In this document: in pieces, positions 9,795-18,612 of the stretch
Layout of the letters: each line of letters starts with the position of its first letter
How positions within the stretch are numbered: the stretch's first letter is position 1
Assembly (NCBI RefSeq): GCF_000263735.1
Contig: NC_017946.1
Span: forward strand, 1,653,348 to 1,717,347
Length of the DNA stretch: 64,000 bases
Origin: Pyrococcus sp. ST04
GTDB taxonomy: Archaea; Methanobacteriota_B; Thermococci; Thermococcales; Thermococcaceae
Direction of reading: 5' to 3'
Notes under the pieces: generated by a model
What the model was told of the DNA's origin: nothing
Seen by the model: only the letters and a program-made list of their open reading frames with translations
The model's database searches: none
Made by a program: the position numbers and the translations under genes

Positions 9795-10643
9795 CTAACA
9801 CTTTGACTTCACTAAAACCTTTATTAGGTCGAAATCTCTTATCAAACCCACTAATTCTCCTTCTCCTCTGATTACTGGCAACTGTTCAATATGGTACTTG
9901 GCCATCTTTTTGGCAACTTCATAGACGGTCATGTGAGGAGTTGCTATGATAACATCTCTTGTCATTATCTCTTCGACCGGCTTGTTGGGCAACTGTAGCT
10001 CAAACTTCTCAAACAGAAGTGTAGGATGACTCTCAAGTATCCAATCTTCCTCGCTAGATGCAGCAAGCTCAGTGGACTTCATTATCCTCACAATCTCACT
10101 ATCCCTTAGAAGGTCTGTTTCGTCGACTATTCCAATAAGCTCACCATTGTCATCAACCACAGGGAGGGCCATTGCATTTGATAAGAGAAGAGCCTTCAAC
10201 GCTGCTTTTAGAGGAGTTCCCTTCCAGACTATACTAACATGCCTCTGGTAATAAGGTTCTATCTCCACTTCCTTATATTTTTCAGATTTTGCCAAGTACC
10301 TCCTAATTATGTCTCCTACGGTCAGAATACCAACGGGTCTTCCTTCGTCATCAACAACAATAACCCTCCTATAATCATACTCAAGCATTTGCTTTGCTGC
10401 CTTCTTAAGGTCGTCATTGGCCTTAACTGTTGGGACATCTCTCTTAACAAGCATTGCTAACTGCTCCTCATCTGGATTCGTTAGTACTCTCTTTATGCTA
10501 ATGATTCCCACTAGCTTTCCATCCTTATTAACAACAGGAAAGCTCCTAACTTTGTGTTTCTTGAATAATTCGATTGCATAGTTCCTTGTTGCAGGCAATG
10601 TTATTGTCACTGGATCCTTAGTCATTATTGTTTTCACTTTCAC
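9795..10643 (-). CDS. Protein with four CBS domains
   Basis: The 282 residues consist almost entirely of four CBS repeats, usually sensors of adenine nucleotides or SAM. The repeats begin at VKTIMTKDPVTI (about 3), LVKRDVPTVKAN (about 67), YYQRHVSIVWKG (about 130) and VEEIMTRDVIIA (about 222). Each has the typical xPVVxxxGxLVGIIxxxD pattern. There is no attached enzymatic domain. The start is GTG at 10643 behind GGTGGTG. The gene is separate from the ribosomal operon. Its target is unknown. Confidence 0.85.
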   Translation of the reverse strand: MKVKTIMTKDPVTITLPATRNYAIELFKKHKVRSFPVVNKDGKLVGIISIKRVLTNPDEEQLAMLVKRDVPTVKANDDLKKAAKQMLEYDYRRVIVVDDEGRPVGILTVGDIIRRYLAKSEKYKEVEIEPYYQRHVSIVWKGTPLKAALKALLLSNAMALPVVDDNGELIGIVDETDLLRDSEIVRIMKSTELAASSEEDWILESHPTLLFEKFELQLPNKPVEEIMTRDVIIATPHMTVYEVAKKMAKYHIEQLPVIRGEGELVGLIRDFDLIKVLVKSKC

Positions 10644-10707
10644 GTAACACCACCAAATACCCCAGCTCTACCAATCATATTTAAATCTTATGAAAAGGGA
10701 GAGAGAA

Positions 10708-11121
10708 CTACTCCTTCATTATTTTTATGTCTGGAGGAGTTATCAGAATCTTTGGAGTCTCCCTGCAAAGGCTTGCTATTCCCCATCCGAAGGTATTTGC
10801 ACTCATTTGCAACTGTTCTGCCACTTTGGCTAGGATTTCTTGCTTTGACTCTAAAGGACTTAAATCAACGACTACTATATTCCCAGCACTCACCTCTTCT
10901 GAAACCCTCTTGAGGTCATTATAAGTGGACACAACGATTTTCTTGACATATATAACCTTTGGCTTAATGATCTCCTTAACTATAGTATCCTCTTCAACAG
11001 GAACTAAATCAACATCAGCACTCTTCGTTTCAACTACTTTATCCTTTACAGAAACTGGAAGCTTTGGCTTCTTCTTCTGAGATTCAGTTTTTTTAAGCAC
11101 ATCAAAGAGACCCACTTTCAT
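10708..11121 (-). CDS. sepF: Cell division protein SepF (archaeal)
   Basis: SepF anchors FtsZ to the membrane in archaea. The N-terminus MKVGLFDVLKK is a short amphipathic membrane-targeting helix. It is followed by a charged linker (residues about 12-55) and the SepF core, with NIVVVDLSPLESKQEILAKV and the glycine pair region TFGWGIASL. An in-frame non-ATG codon precedes ATG 11121, but GGGGTG sits immediately before the ATG. Length (137 residues) fits archaeal SepF. No ftsZ is in the window. Confidence 0.8.
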   Translation of the reverse strand: MKVGLFDVLKKTESQKKKPKLPVSVKDKVVETKSADVDLVPVEEDTIVKEIIKPKVIYVKKIVVSTYNDLKRVSEEVSAGNIVVVDLSPLESKQEILAKVAEQLQMSANTFGWGIASLCRETPKILITPPDIKIMKE

Positions 11122-11218
11122 CACCCCTATCCTCGTGATAAATTACCAACACATCTTTTCCTAACATGTTTATTAATGTTTTCTCAAGAGTTTCTCCTCC
11201 TCCATAGATTAAAGGGGA

Positions 11219-12466
11219 TCATGCAAATATAACGTCTCTCCACACCTTCCTAATCCTCTCGACATATTCAGATGGAGACGCTATAAGCAATATCCATCTA
11301 GGAGTTTGCCTCCTTTTAATTGCAGATGCAAGGGGAGTAACCTTCGCAATTGGTTCTATTTTGCCATTTTCCAATAGAACGTTAACCTCCACTTGTTTTA
11401 ATCTTGGTTCGCTCAATATTAATTCTGGGATTGAGAGTTCTACAATAACTTCTCCTTCCCTAGCCCCAACCAACTCCGAAAGCTCAGTTTCAATAGCCCT
11501 TCTTTTTCTGGCACTCCTATAAAGATATGCTAGAGATCTCCTCTCATCTCCCGATAGCGAGTCGGGACTCAAAATTACCGCCGCCTTAAAAAGCTTTCTC
11601 TGCCTTATCCTCTTTACTATCTCATGGGGATAACCTCTAAGATCTTCAAGCTCTACCAATAGTCTGTCATCAGTCATTTTCCAAAAATCTTTTAATTCTC
11701 CTTCATCCAAAGCGTATTCAACAGCTCGAACTAACATTCCTTCAGCTATTTTTACTGTCCTGTGAAAATAAACCCTAGAATACATTAAGGATCTCGCAAC
11801 TAGCATTCCTTCTACGGCTTCAATCCCCTTTTCATCAATAACAAGCTCACCATTGAAAGTTCTCATAACTGTCAAGAGTCTCTCAAGATCTATTATTCCA
11901 TGAGCAACCCCAGTATAGTGAGCATCTCTCGTTAGATAGTCTAACTGGTCTACGTCTATATCTCCATGAATTACCATTCTAAGATACTTCTTCTCATGAG
12001 TTCCAGTAATAAGCTTTCCAACCTCTGCAGGCTTATACCCCAGATCGGATATTATATCAGGAATTTCATTAACATCTTCACAAACTTCAACTTTACCTTC
12101 AACTATTTCCCTACTAATCTCCATGTGATCTTGAAGTTTTAACCTCTCCCTATATATCCTTTCGAATGTGTGACTAAAAGGACCATGACCTATATCGTGC
12201 AACAAAGCTGCCAGTTGAACTAATAGAGCCTCTTCTTCTGGAAGCTTTAGCTCCATAGAGAGCTTTCTAGCAAGGTACCATGTTCCTAGAGAGTGCTCAA
12301 ACCTAGTATGGTTCGCTCCAGGGTATACTAAATTAGCCAATCCAAGTTGCTTAACTCCCCTTAACCTCTGGAACTCCGGAGTCTCAACAATCTTCATAAT
12401 TTCCTCAGGAACTTTCATGCTTCCATGGACGGGGTCGTGAATTATTTTACCATCTTTCAAACCCAT
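11219..12466 (-). CDS. HD-domain phosphohydrolase (dNTPase/SAMHD1-like)
   Basis: The 415-residue protein has the metal-binding HD signature: HTRFEHSLGTWYLA near residue 53, HDIGHGPFSHTFE near 90, and a later conserved aspartate in GDIDVDQLDYLTRDA. This pattern belongs to HD proteins related to deoxynucleotide triphosphohydrolases. The C-terminal third lacks recognisable motifs. I prefer ATG 12466 over a TTG six bases upstream because a TATA-like GCTTAATTAG lies about 27 bases before it, but the choice is weak. Substrate not determinable from sequence. Confidence 0.8.
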   Translation of the reverse strand: MGLKDGKIIHDPVHGSMKVPEEIMKIVETPEFQRLRGVKQLGLANLVYPGANHTRFEHSLGTWYLARKLSMELKLPEEEALLVQLAALLHDIGHGPFSHTFERIYRERLKLQDHMEISREIVEGKVEVCEDVNEIPDIISDLGYKPAEVGKLITGTHEKKYLRMVIHGDIDVDQLDYLTRDAHYTGVAHGIIDLERLLTVMRTFNGELVIDEKGIEAVEGMLVARSLMYSRVYFHRTVKIAEGMLVRAVEYALDEGELKDFWKMTDDRLLVELEDLRGYPHEIVKRIRQRKLFKAAVILSPDSLSGDERRSLAYLYRSARKRRAIETELSELVGAREGEVIVELSIPELILSEPRLKQVEVNVLLENGKIEPIAKVTPLASAIKRRQTPRWILLIASPSEYVERIRKVWRDVIFA

Positions 12467-12520
12467 CCCCAAGGAAAGGTTATCAACTAGCTAATTAAGC
12501 TTTATTCCGGGGAATGCCCA

Positions 12521-12970
12521 GTGGTAAAATTAGGAGAAATAATTGAGCTAAACACAGGTCTCATAATTATGACCGGAAATCCAAGATGGTTACTTAAAAT
12601 TCTCGTCGATAAGTGGAGCGAAAAAGAAATTGTAGCAATGGAAAAACCAATAATAGTTCCCAAAAATCCAAATAGCATTATTTTCGGGGATCCCTCAAAG
12701 CTAGATTCCAGATACAGAATATTTACCAACATAATCGGAATGCACCGGAGAGATGTTATTCAAAAGATAGGATTCCTTCTAGAGAAAGCTGTCATAGTTG
12801 ACTACGAGGAGAAATATTTCCTGACCAAAGCAATAAATTCAAAACTTGGAAAAATAGCAGATTATCTCATAGCCTATAAGATGGAAACTCTTGGATTTGA
12901 GAAATTAGACATTATCAAGATAGAAAATGGAAAAATAACAGACAAAACATCTTACGTAAGAAAAAAGTAA
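12521..12970 (+). CDS. Uncharacterised protein, 149 residues
   Basis: I do not recognise the family. The protein is soluble, basic and mixed alpha/beta by eye, starts at GTG 12521 behind GGGGA, and is divergent from the HD phosphohydrolase. A pattern SRYRIFTNIIGMHRRDVIQK in the middle and a lysine-rich end (DKTSYVRKK) are visible. Codon use looks like its neighbours, so it is probably a real Thermococcales gene. No functional claim is possible. Confidence 0.6.
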   Translation: MVKLGEIIELNTGLIIMTGNPRWLLKILVDKWSEKEIVAMEKPIIVPKNPNSIIFGDPSKLDSRYRIFTNIIGMHRRDVIQKIGFLLEKAVIVDYEEKYFLTKAINSKLGKIADYLIAYKMETLGFEKLDIIKIENGKITDKTSYVRKK

Positions 12971-13104
12971 TTAAAGAACATATCAATATTGTAATTAACT
13001 CGAGTGGCCATGCAACAAATAAGGCCAATGAGAGAACGCTATTGCACGAGTTCATTAATTATAATATGCTAACTATTGCAACAAATTATGAGAAGGCTCC
13101 AAAT
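12971..13104. other. AT-rich gap upstream of histone; no gene seen
   Basis: The stretch contains an imperfect inverted pair (taattaactcg near 12993, cgagttcattaatta near 13048) and the word GCAACAAAT twice (13013 and 13078). I cannot assign a function; a small RNA or operator is possible but unsupported. Confidence 0.3.
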
Positions 13105-13120
13105 CCGAAAAGTTTATATA
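13105..13120 (+). promoter_or_regulatory. Strong promoter of the histone gene
   Basis: CCGAAAA (BRE, 13105-13111) directly precedes TTTATATA (13113-13120). This is a textbook strong archaeal BRE/TATA. The predicted start site is near 13143, giving a leader of about 40 bases that contains GGAGGTG at 13171-13177. Confidence 0.75.
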
Positions 13121-13183
13121 TTTCTATTTTCAAAAAACAAAATGCAAATCCCCCACAATTTAAGAAAATAGGAGGTGTGGATG

Positions 13184-13387
13184 ATGGGAGAGTTACCAAT
13201 TGCCCCAGTTGACAGGCTTATAAGGAAGGCAGGTGCCGAGAGAGTCAGCGAGGAAGCTGCAAAGATCCTCGCCGAGTACCTTGAGGAGTACGCAATTGAG
13301 GTTTCAAAGAAGGCCGTTGAGTTTGCAAGGCACGCTGGCAGAAAGACCGTCAAGGCTGAGGACATAAAGCTCGCAATTAAGAGCTGA
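13184..13387 (+). CDS. Archaeal histone (HPyA type)
   Basis: A 67-residue histone-fold protein that dimerises and wraps DNA. It starts [20 protein letters not shown] and ends with the loop and helix [18 protein letters not shown], as in Pyrococcus histones. Upstream in-frame GTG (13175) and ATG (13181) codons exist, but ATG 13184 gives the standard N-terminus and sits 6 bases after GGAGGTG. The T-rich stretch after the stop (TTCTTTTCTGACTTCTTT) may terminate transcription. Confidence 0.97.
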   Translation: MGELPIAPVDRLIRKAGAERVSEEAAKILAEYLEEYAIEVSKKAVEFARHAGRKTVKAEDIKLAIKS

Positions 13388-13464
13388 ACTTCTTTTCTGA
13401 CTTCTTTAATTTTAACCATTATATTTTAAAATAGCCCTTCTTTTCTGGCTCTTGGTGAGGGAAG

Positions 13465-14265
13465 TTGTATATTGAAACCCAAGAAGAAGAGCCCGAAATA
13501 AAGATACCCCTCCCCCGCGTTGGCATAACAAACCTCAAAACAATAGCAAAAATAAACTGGAAAGGAAGAGTGTATACATTCATTCCAACCTTTGAAGTTA
13601 CAATAGATCTAGCAGAAGAAAAGAAAGGAATTCACATGAGCAGATTAGTAGAAAGCATAACAGAAGCAATGAGTGAAGCAGTCGAAGAAGAGGTAAAGAG
13701 AATACACACATCACTAGAAGAGCTTGCCCTCTCAATCATTCAAAGGATCGAAAAGAAACATCCACACAGAAGAGCCGAAGTATGGATAAAGACGACACTA
13801 ATCTTAGAAAGAGAAACTCCATCAAGTAAAAAGATTAGCTACGAACCTTATGACGTTGAGGTTGGGGTTATAAAGGAAAAAAACTCCATAAAGAAGGTTT
13901 TGAAGGTTAGAGTTATAGGGAACACAGCGTGTCCTCACGCAATGGTAAATAACCAAGGAAAAACACATATTCAAAGGGCGATTGCAGAACTTGAAATAAT
14001 TACAAATTTTGAGGAAGATATTGCACTTGAGGATATGATAGATGTAGTTGAGTCCTCATTTTCCTCTCCAACGTATACCCTCCTCAAAACCTCCGACGAA
14101 AATGCAGTAGTGAGAAGAATGTACGAGAACCCCAAATTCGTGGAAGATGTTGCGAGGGAAATTTTCGCTAAAGCAATTGAAAAATTCAGAGGAAAAGTAC
14201 ACGTCAAGGTCATAAGCAATGAGAGCATACACAAACACGATGTTATAGCAGAAGCCTGGAACTAA
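13465..14265 (+). CDS. mptA: GTP cyclohydrolase MptA (type IV / FolE2 family)
   Basis: MptA converts GTP to 7,8-dihydroneopterin 2',3'-cyclic phosphate for pterin biosynthesis and needs Fe(II). The 266-residue protein has the FolE2-like features: an early PRVGITNLK block, a [10 protein letters not shown] motif near residue 52 that supplies the metal-site region, and [19 protein letters not shown] near 153 with the conserved Cys-His. The start is a TTG at 13465 behind GGTGAGG. The reading frame overlaps the convergent archaemetzincin gene by 4 bases. Confidence 0.9.
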   Translation: MYIETQEEEPEIKIPLPRVGITNLKTIAKINWKGRVYTFIPTFEVTIDLAEEKKGIHMSRLVESITEAMSEAVEEEVKRIHTSLEELALSIIQRIEKKHPHRRAEVWIKTTLILERETPSSKKISYEPYDVEVGVIKEKNSIKKVLKVRVIGNTACPHAMVNNQGKTHIQRAIAELEIITNFEEDIALEDMIDVVESSFSSPTYTLLKTSDENAVVRRMYENPKFVEDVAREIFAKAIEKFRGKVHVKVISNESIHKHDVIAEAWN

Positions 14266-14873
14266 AATTCAAGCTTGATATTTGCCCTCAGCTTTTTTAG
14301 GCATTCATTACAGTACGTGGGTGCCCTCCTGTCCCAATCCTCTATATTTTCCGGAGGATTCATCACACAATCACGTTTGCAGTGTGAGAGTCCATACAAG
14401 TGACCAAGCTCATGAAGAACACCCTTAAATACCCTTTCAACGAATATTTCTCGATTTTCAGAGTAAAAAGGCCTTATTGAGAGTGCCAGAACATGATAAT
14501 TTCCTATAGAGACTTGAAGACCCAAGTATTTCTTGTATATATCGAAGTACTCCTTTCTCGAACCTATGGGATACGTAGTTATTCCAAAAATCTTTGTGAC
14601 AGTTTCATCATGAATATTATTCCTCATCTCAATTAGCCTTCCATAGAGAGCCTCAACAACAGCTTCAAAAGAATACATATTAACAATTCCACTTTCTGTA
14701 CTAACCCTGACCAAAGTTCCAGGAGGAAGCCTAATTCTGCCTGCATAAAGTGGGTATATAGGAAGTCCCACATCCCTCAGATACTCCTTCACTCTTTCAT
14801 ACACTTCGAAAAAGAGCCACTCAAATTCATTACCACCCATGTAAACGAATGCAACTAACTCTCTATCTGACAT
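14262..14873 (-). CDS. Archaemetzincin-family metalloprotease (first of two)
   Basis: The 203-residue protein carries the archaemetzincin zinc motif [12 protein letters not shown] followed by KRDCVM, and then a C-terminal cysteine pair YCNECLKKL, which can bind a second zinc. The combination HExxHxxGxxH plus these four cysteines defines the family. The ATG at 14873 lies 25 bases from a TATA box (14893-14904), which suggests a leaderless transcript. A second family member is at 45165-45728. The N-terminal half is more divergent from the canonical AmzA than the second copy. Physiological substrate unknown. Confidence 0.85.
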   Translation of the reverse strand: MSDRELVAFVYMGGNEFEWLFFEVYERVKEYLRDVGLPIYPLYAGRIRLPPGTLVRVSTESGIVNMYSFEAVVEALYGRLIEMRNNIHDETVTKIFGITTYPIGSRKEYFDIYKKYLGLQVSIGNYHVLALSIRPFYSENREIFVERVFKGVLHELGHLYGLSHCKRDCVMNPPENIEDWDRRAPTYCNECLKKLRANIKLEF

Positions 14874-14892
14874 CGAATTTGAAATTCAAAAA

Positions 14893-14904
14893 TTAATATA
14901 TAAG
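14893..14904. promoter_or_regulatory. Shared, bidirectional TATA box (archaemetzincin / DUF998 gene)
   Basis: TTAATATATAAG lies in the 62-base gap between divergent genes. On the minus strand it is centred 25 bases before the archaemetzincin ATG. On the plus strand it would start transcription near 14925, just before the GGGAG and ATG at 14936. Because the box is nearly palindromic it may serve both directions. Confidence 0.5.
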
Positions 14905-14935
14905 TATTGTTTTCCACAACCCAAAAGGGAGCACA

Positions 14936-15409
14936 ATGAAGATAGTCAAAAGATTCCTTCCAATATTGACTGCAATTTATTTCATAATTGGCCTCATCAT
15001 AGTTATCCATAAGAACCCTTGGTTTTCGTTCATGAGAAACGCTCTAAGCGATATGGGCTCTCTGAAAAACCCAAATGGCTGGATGTTCAACAGTTATATA
15101 ATTGGGCTCGGTTTTCTAGGCCTTATAACAGCTAAAGTACTAAATAGGAAAATTCTCCAGATTGCAATGCTTTTTCTAATCCTTGTAGGGGTATTCCCAG
15201 AAGAGAAGCCTCTCCACACCCCTTCGGCAGTTTTAACTTACCTCCTCTCCTTCCTCGACATGGCCCTTTACGGAATTAAATGGATAGCACTGGGGACATT
15301 TCTGGTAATGATAGGCCTTATAAAGGTTGGAGTAGGATTAGCCGTGCCAGAGATATTTGGAGCAGTCATCATCTTAGCATACATGATTTACCTAGGGTGG
15401 AAACAATGA
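14936..15409 (+). CDS. DUF998-type integral membrane protein
   Basis: The 157 residues contain about five hydrophobic helices. The motif NPWFSFMRNALSDMGSLKNP after the first helix is typical of DUF998 membrane proteins, whose function is unknown. The ATG has GGGAG upstream. It overlaps the next gene as ATGA, giving a three-gene cluster with the ThiI-like protein and another small membrane protein. Confidence 0.75.
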   Translation: MKIVKRFLPILTAIYFIIGLIIVIHKNPWFSFMRNALSDMGSLKNPNGWMFNSYIIGLGFLGLITAKVLNRKILQIAMLFLILVGVFPEEKPLHTPSAVLTYLLSFLDMALYGIKWIALGTFLVMIGLIKVGVGLAVPEIFGAVIILAYMIYLGWKQ

Positions 15410-16011
15410 AGGTTGTCGCGTTGTTAAGTTCAGGAATAGATTCCCCAGTTGCAATCCATCTGATGGCCAGCAGAGGGGCAGAGGTTTATCCCCTCCACTT
15501 TAGGCAAGACGAAATTAAAGAGGATAAAGTGAGGAGGATAGTTGATAAGTTGAGGGAAATTCATGGAGACAGAGTTAAGGATCCCTATATCGTTGATGCA
15601 TATGAAGTCCAGGGGCCGGTATTTGAGAAACTCAAAGAGATAGGAAAGGCAAAATGGACGTGTGTGTTCTGTAAGTATACAATGTATATAGTAGCAACAG
15701 AGTATGCAAAAAAGATTGGAGCAAAGGCCATAATTACGGGAGATTCCCTAGGTCAAGTAGCTTCTCAGACTCTTGATAACTTAATGGTGATAAGCACTGC
15801 AACTGACCTTCCAGTAATAAGACCGTTGATAGCCCTGGACAAAGAGGAAATTGTGAAGATAGCAAAGGAAATTGGAACGTTTGAGATAAGCATAGAAGAA
15901 GAACCCCCCTGCCCCTTCGTACCAAAGTTTCCCGTAGTTAGGGCTGGACTTGGTCAGTTCAAAAATATACTTGAAAAAGTTAAAGACAAGCTCCCAAGGG
16001 AGGTAATATGA
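15406..16011 (+). CDS. ThiI-like PP-loop ATPase without THUMP domain
   Basis: The 201-residue protein is the AMP-forming PP-loop half of the ThiI family, which adenylates tRNA or a carrier for sulfur transfer. The PP-loop SSGIDSPVA spans residues 8-16, and the motif TGDSLGQVASQTL (about 111-123) is diagnostic for ThiI. The N-terminal ferredoxin-like/THUMP tRNA-binding part is absent. Cysteines C86 and C89 (CVFC) and C169 (PPCPF) could bind zinc or iron-sulfur or carry persulfide. The start ATG 15406 overlaps the upstream stop; a longer frame exists but only over the membrane-protein gene. Confidence 0.8.
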   Translation: MKVVALLSSGIDSPVAIHLMASRGAEVYPLHFRQDEIKEDKVRRIVDKLREIHGDRVKDPYIVDAYEVQGPVFEKLKEIGKAKWTCVFCKYTMYIVATEYAKKIGAKAIITGDSLGQVASQTLDNLMVISTATDLPVIRPLIALDKEEIVKIAKEIGTFEISIEEEPPCPFVPKFPVVRAGLGQFKNILEKVKDKLPREVI

Positions 16012-16310
16012 AGCCCCTAAAGCTAGCTGGATATCTTCTGGCCCTTAATGCCATACTATTGTTGATTTACTCCAAACGCTCAAATTTATATCTTGGCTTT
16101 TCAGTATTCAGTCTTCTTTTAGCCATTGGTGTTATGAGAGAAGTAAAAATAGCGATAAAAGTGGCCCTCATATATGCAGGGATTGAATTTCTTTTCGCCC
16201 TTCTCTTCCTTATTGTGGGGAATCTCCTTTCGGCGGTAGATGCCGGCATAAGCCTACTTATAATCCATGACATAATCGGTTACATCCAGGAAAAATATAA
16301 AGAAGGTTAG
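16008..16310 (+). CDS. Small membrane protein, 100 residues
   Basis: Three or four hydrophobic helices (residues about 5-20, 28-45, 50-75, 78-92) and a short charged C-terminus. I know no family for it. It overlaps the ThiI-like gene by 4 bases (ATGA) and its 3' end overlaps the convergent acetyl-CoA synthetase gene by 4 bases, so it is translated with the upstream cluster. Confidence 0.6.
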   Translation: MKPLKLAGYLLALNAILLLIYSKRSNLYLGFSVFSLLLAIGVMREVKIAIKVALIYAGIEFLFALLFLIVGNLLSAVDAGISLLIIHDIIGYIQEKYKEG

Positions 16311-17065
16311 GCACACCTTTCCTCTCTGTACTCTCCTTCAGGCTTCTTTTCCTCCCCTGACTTTAGAATTATCCTTGCGTCCACTATAACCGCTCCTTCA
16401 CCTTTGTTGTACACAAAGACGGGGTTCAAATCCATCTCCTTTATGTAATCCCTGAGATCATCAACGAGCTTGGAAACCTTGAGAAGCATGTCAACGATGG
16501 CATCTATATCTGCAGGTTCCTCACCTCTTGCACCGGCCAAGATTGGATATGCTTTAATCTCTGTAATCATCTTCCTTGCATCCTTCTCTGTAATTGGGAC
16601 AAGTCTAAAGGTTACGTCTTTAAGAATCTCAACAAAGATTCCACCAAGACCAAACATTATTGCATGACCAAACTGTGGGTCCTCTGTAACTCCAATTATG
16701 ACTTCCCTGCCCGGCTTCAACATTGGGGCTATTAGCACTCCAAGAATTTCTGCGTTGGGGTTGTATTTTTTAGCATTTTCATGAATCTCCTCCCACTTCT
16801 TTTTGAGCTCTTCCTCATCCTTTATGTTGAGCATCACAACTCTAGCATCGCTCTTATGGAGTATCTGGGGGGACATAAGTTTCATTGCCACTGGGTAGCC
16901 AATTTCCTTAGCATAAACAAGGGCTTCATCCAGTGTTTTCGCAAGCTTCTCCTCGGGAACTGGAAGACCATAAGCCTTTAAAACCTGCTTTGCTTCGTAC
17001 TCTACCATGGCAGTCCTGCCCTGCTTCAAGACCTCTTCAATAACCTTAACGGCCTCCTCCCTCAT
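16307..17065 (-). CDS. acdB: Acetyl-CoA synthetase (ADP-forming), beta subunit
   Basis: The ATP-grasp subunit of the energy-conserving enzyme that makes ATP from acyl-CoA, ADP and phosphate. The 252 residues include YEAKQVLKAYGLPVPEE, HKSDARVVMLNI and the ATP-grasp core MFGLGGIFVEILKDVTFRL with MDLNPVFV. It starts with ATGA overlap on the alpha-subunit stop, so the two subunits are translationally coupled. Pyrococcus has several alpha/beta isoforms; substrate preference (acetyl or aryl) cannot be read from the sequence. Confidence 0.92.
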   Translation of the reverse strand: MREEAVKVIEEVLKQGRTAMVEYEAKQVLKAYGLPVPEEKLAKTLDEALVYAKEIGYPVAMKLMSPQILHKSDARVVMLNIKDEEELKKKWEEIHENAKKYNPNAEILGVLIAPMLKPGREVIIGVTEDPQFGHAIMFGLGGIFVEILKDVTFRLVPITEKDARKMITEIKAYPILAGARGEEPADIDAIVDMLLKVSKLVDDLRDYIKEMDLNPVFVYNKGEGAVIVDARIILKSGEEKKPEGEYREERCA

Positions 17066-18480
17066 TCTCCATTCCCCCTCAAATATTGAGCATATCTAAC
17101 CAAACCAGCTAAAGCTCTAACTCCCCTCTCAGGGGTTGGATAAACAGGAACTCCCTTTTCTTCAAGCATCCTGGCGTATTTGTCCGTCTTATATCCTCCC
17201 ATTGCTACGGCAACTATCGGCTTCTCACTCTTCTTTGCGTAGTCTGCTATAATATTTATGACTTCCTCTTCATCTAACAATGGAACCTGGAACAGGACAA
17301 TTACGAGTATTGCATCAACGTTAGGATCTTTAGTGAACGCTTCAAGTGCAAGTCTGTACCTCTCTGCATCTGTATCACCAACAACATCCGTTGGATTACC
17401 AACGACTGCATGGGGTGGAAATCTCTCCCTGAGGAACTTTATCGTGTCCTCGCTCAATTCAGCAAGCTTCAGACCAAACTTTGCCACAGCATCGCTAGCC
17501 ATTACTCCAGCTCCACCGCCATCGGTAATTATCCCTATCCTATCCCCCTTAGGAAGTTTGCACTTTGCAAATGCCTTAGCTAAATCGAACATATGCTCAA
17601 AGTCTTCAGCCCTTATTATTCCCGTCTGCTTAAAGACAGCGTCATAGATTACGTCCTGACCAGCTAGGCTACCCGTGTGAGAGGATGCAGCCCTCGCACC
17701 ATACTCTGTCCTTCCGCTCTTTAGTGCGATTATCGGTTTTATCTTGGTAACTCTCTTGGCAACTTCCATGAACCTCCTTCCGTCTTTAACACCTTCTATG
17801 TAAAAGGTCATGACTTTGATCTCGTCATCTTGGGCAAAGTACTCCATTAGATCTGCATCGTCTACATCAATCTTGTTTCCATAACTGACCATCTTTCCTA
17901 TTCCAATCCCCGCCATTGTAGCCCAGTCAAGCATTGCGGCAGCAAATGCTCCACTCTGGCTTATGAAAGCAATTGGCCCACTTTTTGGTCTGTCCATTTT
18001 TTCCTCAGGAAGGAAAACCGTATCTACTCCAGTATCGGGAGCGTAAACACCGACACAGTTTGGCCCAATAACCCTTATCCCGTGTGCCTTAGCTATCTCA
18101 AGAATCTCTCTTTCCATCCTCTTGCCCTCTTCTCCAAGCTCTCCAAAACCGCCAGTAATTATTATGACAGCCTTGATTCCCTTCTCTGCTATTTTTCTCA
18201 TTGTTTCTGGTACCGCCGGCGCGGGAATTGCAATGACGGCTAGATCCGTATCCTCGGGAAGTTCAGATACGTCATGGTAAACCTTGTACCCATCTATTTC
18301 GTCGAGCTTTGGATTAACGGGATATATATTGCCTTTGAATATTCCCTTCTCCTTGTTCCTCTTGAAGTTCTCAAAAATGACATTTCCAACTTTTCCCTTC
18401 TTGTTAGTTGCTCCAATTATTGCAACAGCCCTAGGCTCGAAAAAAGGCTTCAACTGCTCCTTAATATTTGCCTCGTTCAT
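17062..18480 (-). CDS. acdA: Acetyl-CoA synthetase (ADP-forming), alpha subunit
   Basis: The CoA-binding and phosphohistidine subunit, 472 residues. It has an N-terminal Rossmann CoA-binding domain (AVAIIGATNKKGKVGN), GPNCVGVYAPDTGV near residue 135, and the active-site histidine in RAASSHTGSLAGQD near 255. The glycine loop ITDGGGAGVMASDA follows. ATG 18480 has GGGTGAT upstream and is preferred to a TTG 15 bases earlier. A TATA-like ACTTTTAAG near 18545 on the minus strand could drive the acdAB operon. Confidence 0.92.
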   Translation of the reverse strand: MNEANIKEQLKPFFEPRAVAIIGATNKKGKVGNVIFENFKRNKEKGIFKGNIYPVNPKLDEIDGYKVYHDVSELPEDTDLAVIAIPAPAVPETMRKIAEKGIKAVIIITGGFGELGEEGKRMEREILEIAKAHGIRVIGPNCVGVYAPDTGVDTVFLPEEKMDRPKSGPIAFISQSGAFAAAMLDWATMAGIGIGKMVSYGNKIDVDDADLMEYFAQDDEIKVMTFYIEGVKDGRRFMEVAKRVTKIKPIIALKSGRTEYGARAASSHTGSLAGQDVIYDAVFKQTGIIRAEDFEHMFDLAKAFAKCKLPKGDRIGIITDGGGAGVMASDAVAKFGLKLAELSEDTIKFLRERFPPHAVVGNPTDVVGDTDAERYRLALEAFTKDPNVDAILVIVLFQVPLLDEEEVINIIADYAKKSEKPIVAVAMGGYKTDKYARMLEEKGVPVYPTPERGVRALAGLVRYAQYLRGNGE

Positions 18481-18577
18481 CTCTATCACCCGCAAAAAAG
18501 CTTTTTCTTTGAATTTCCGCTAGTATTTTGGAAACCCACACTTAAAAGTTTTATGAGAATAAAATTATCGAAAGAAC

Positions 18578-18591
18578 GAAAGGTTTTAAAT
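18578..18591 (+). promoter_or_regulatory. pyrG promoter; probable leaderless transcript
   Basis: CGAAAGG is followed by TTTTAAAT (18584-18591). The ATG of pyrG at 18613 lies about 25 bases downstream of the box centre, which is where an archaeal transcript begins, and there is no Shine-Dalgarno motif before the ATG. I infer a leaderless mRNA. Confidence 0.6.
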
Positions 18592-18612
18592 GAGGCATAC
18601 TAGCCCTCAACT

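Noticed and set aside
12993-13062. Imperfect inverted sequences as a possible small RNA upstream of the histone
   Set aside because: The pairing is interrupted and no promoter, C/D boxes or terminator could be placed around it.
15280-15405. Upstream extension of the ThiI-like gene
   Set aside because: The 42 extra codons lie over the DUF998 gene; ATG 15406 gives the exact PP-loop protein start and an ATGA junction.
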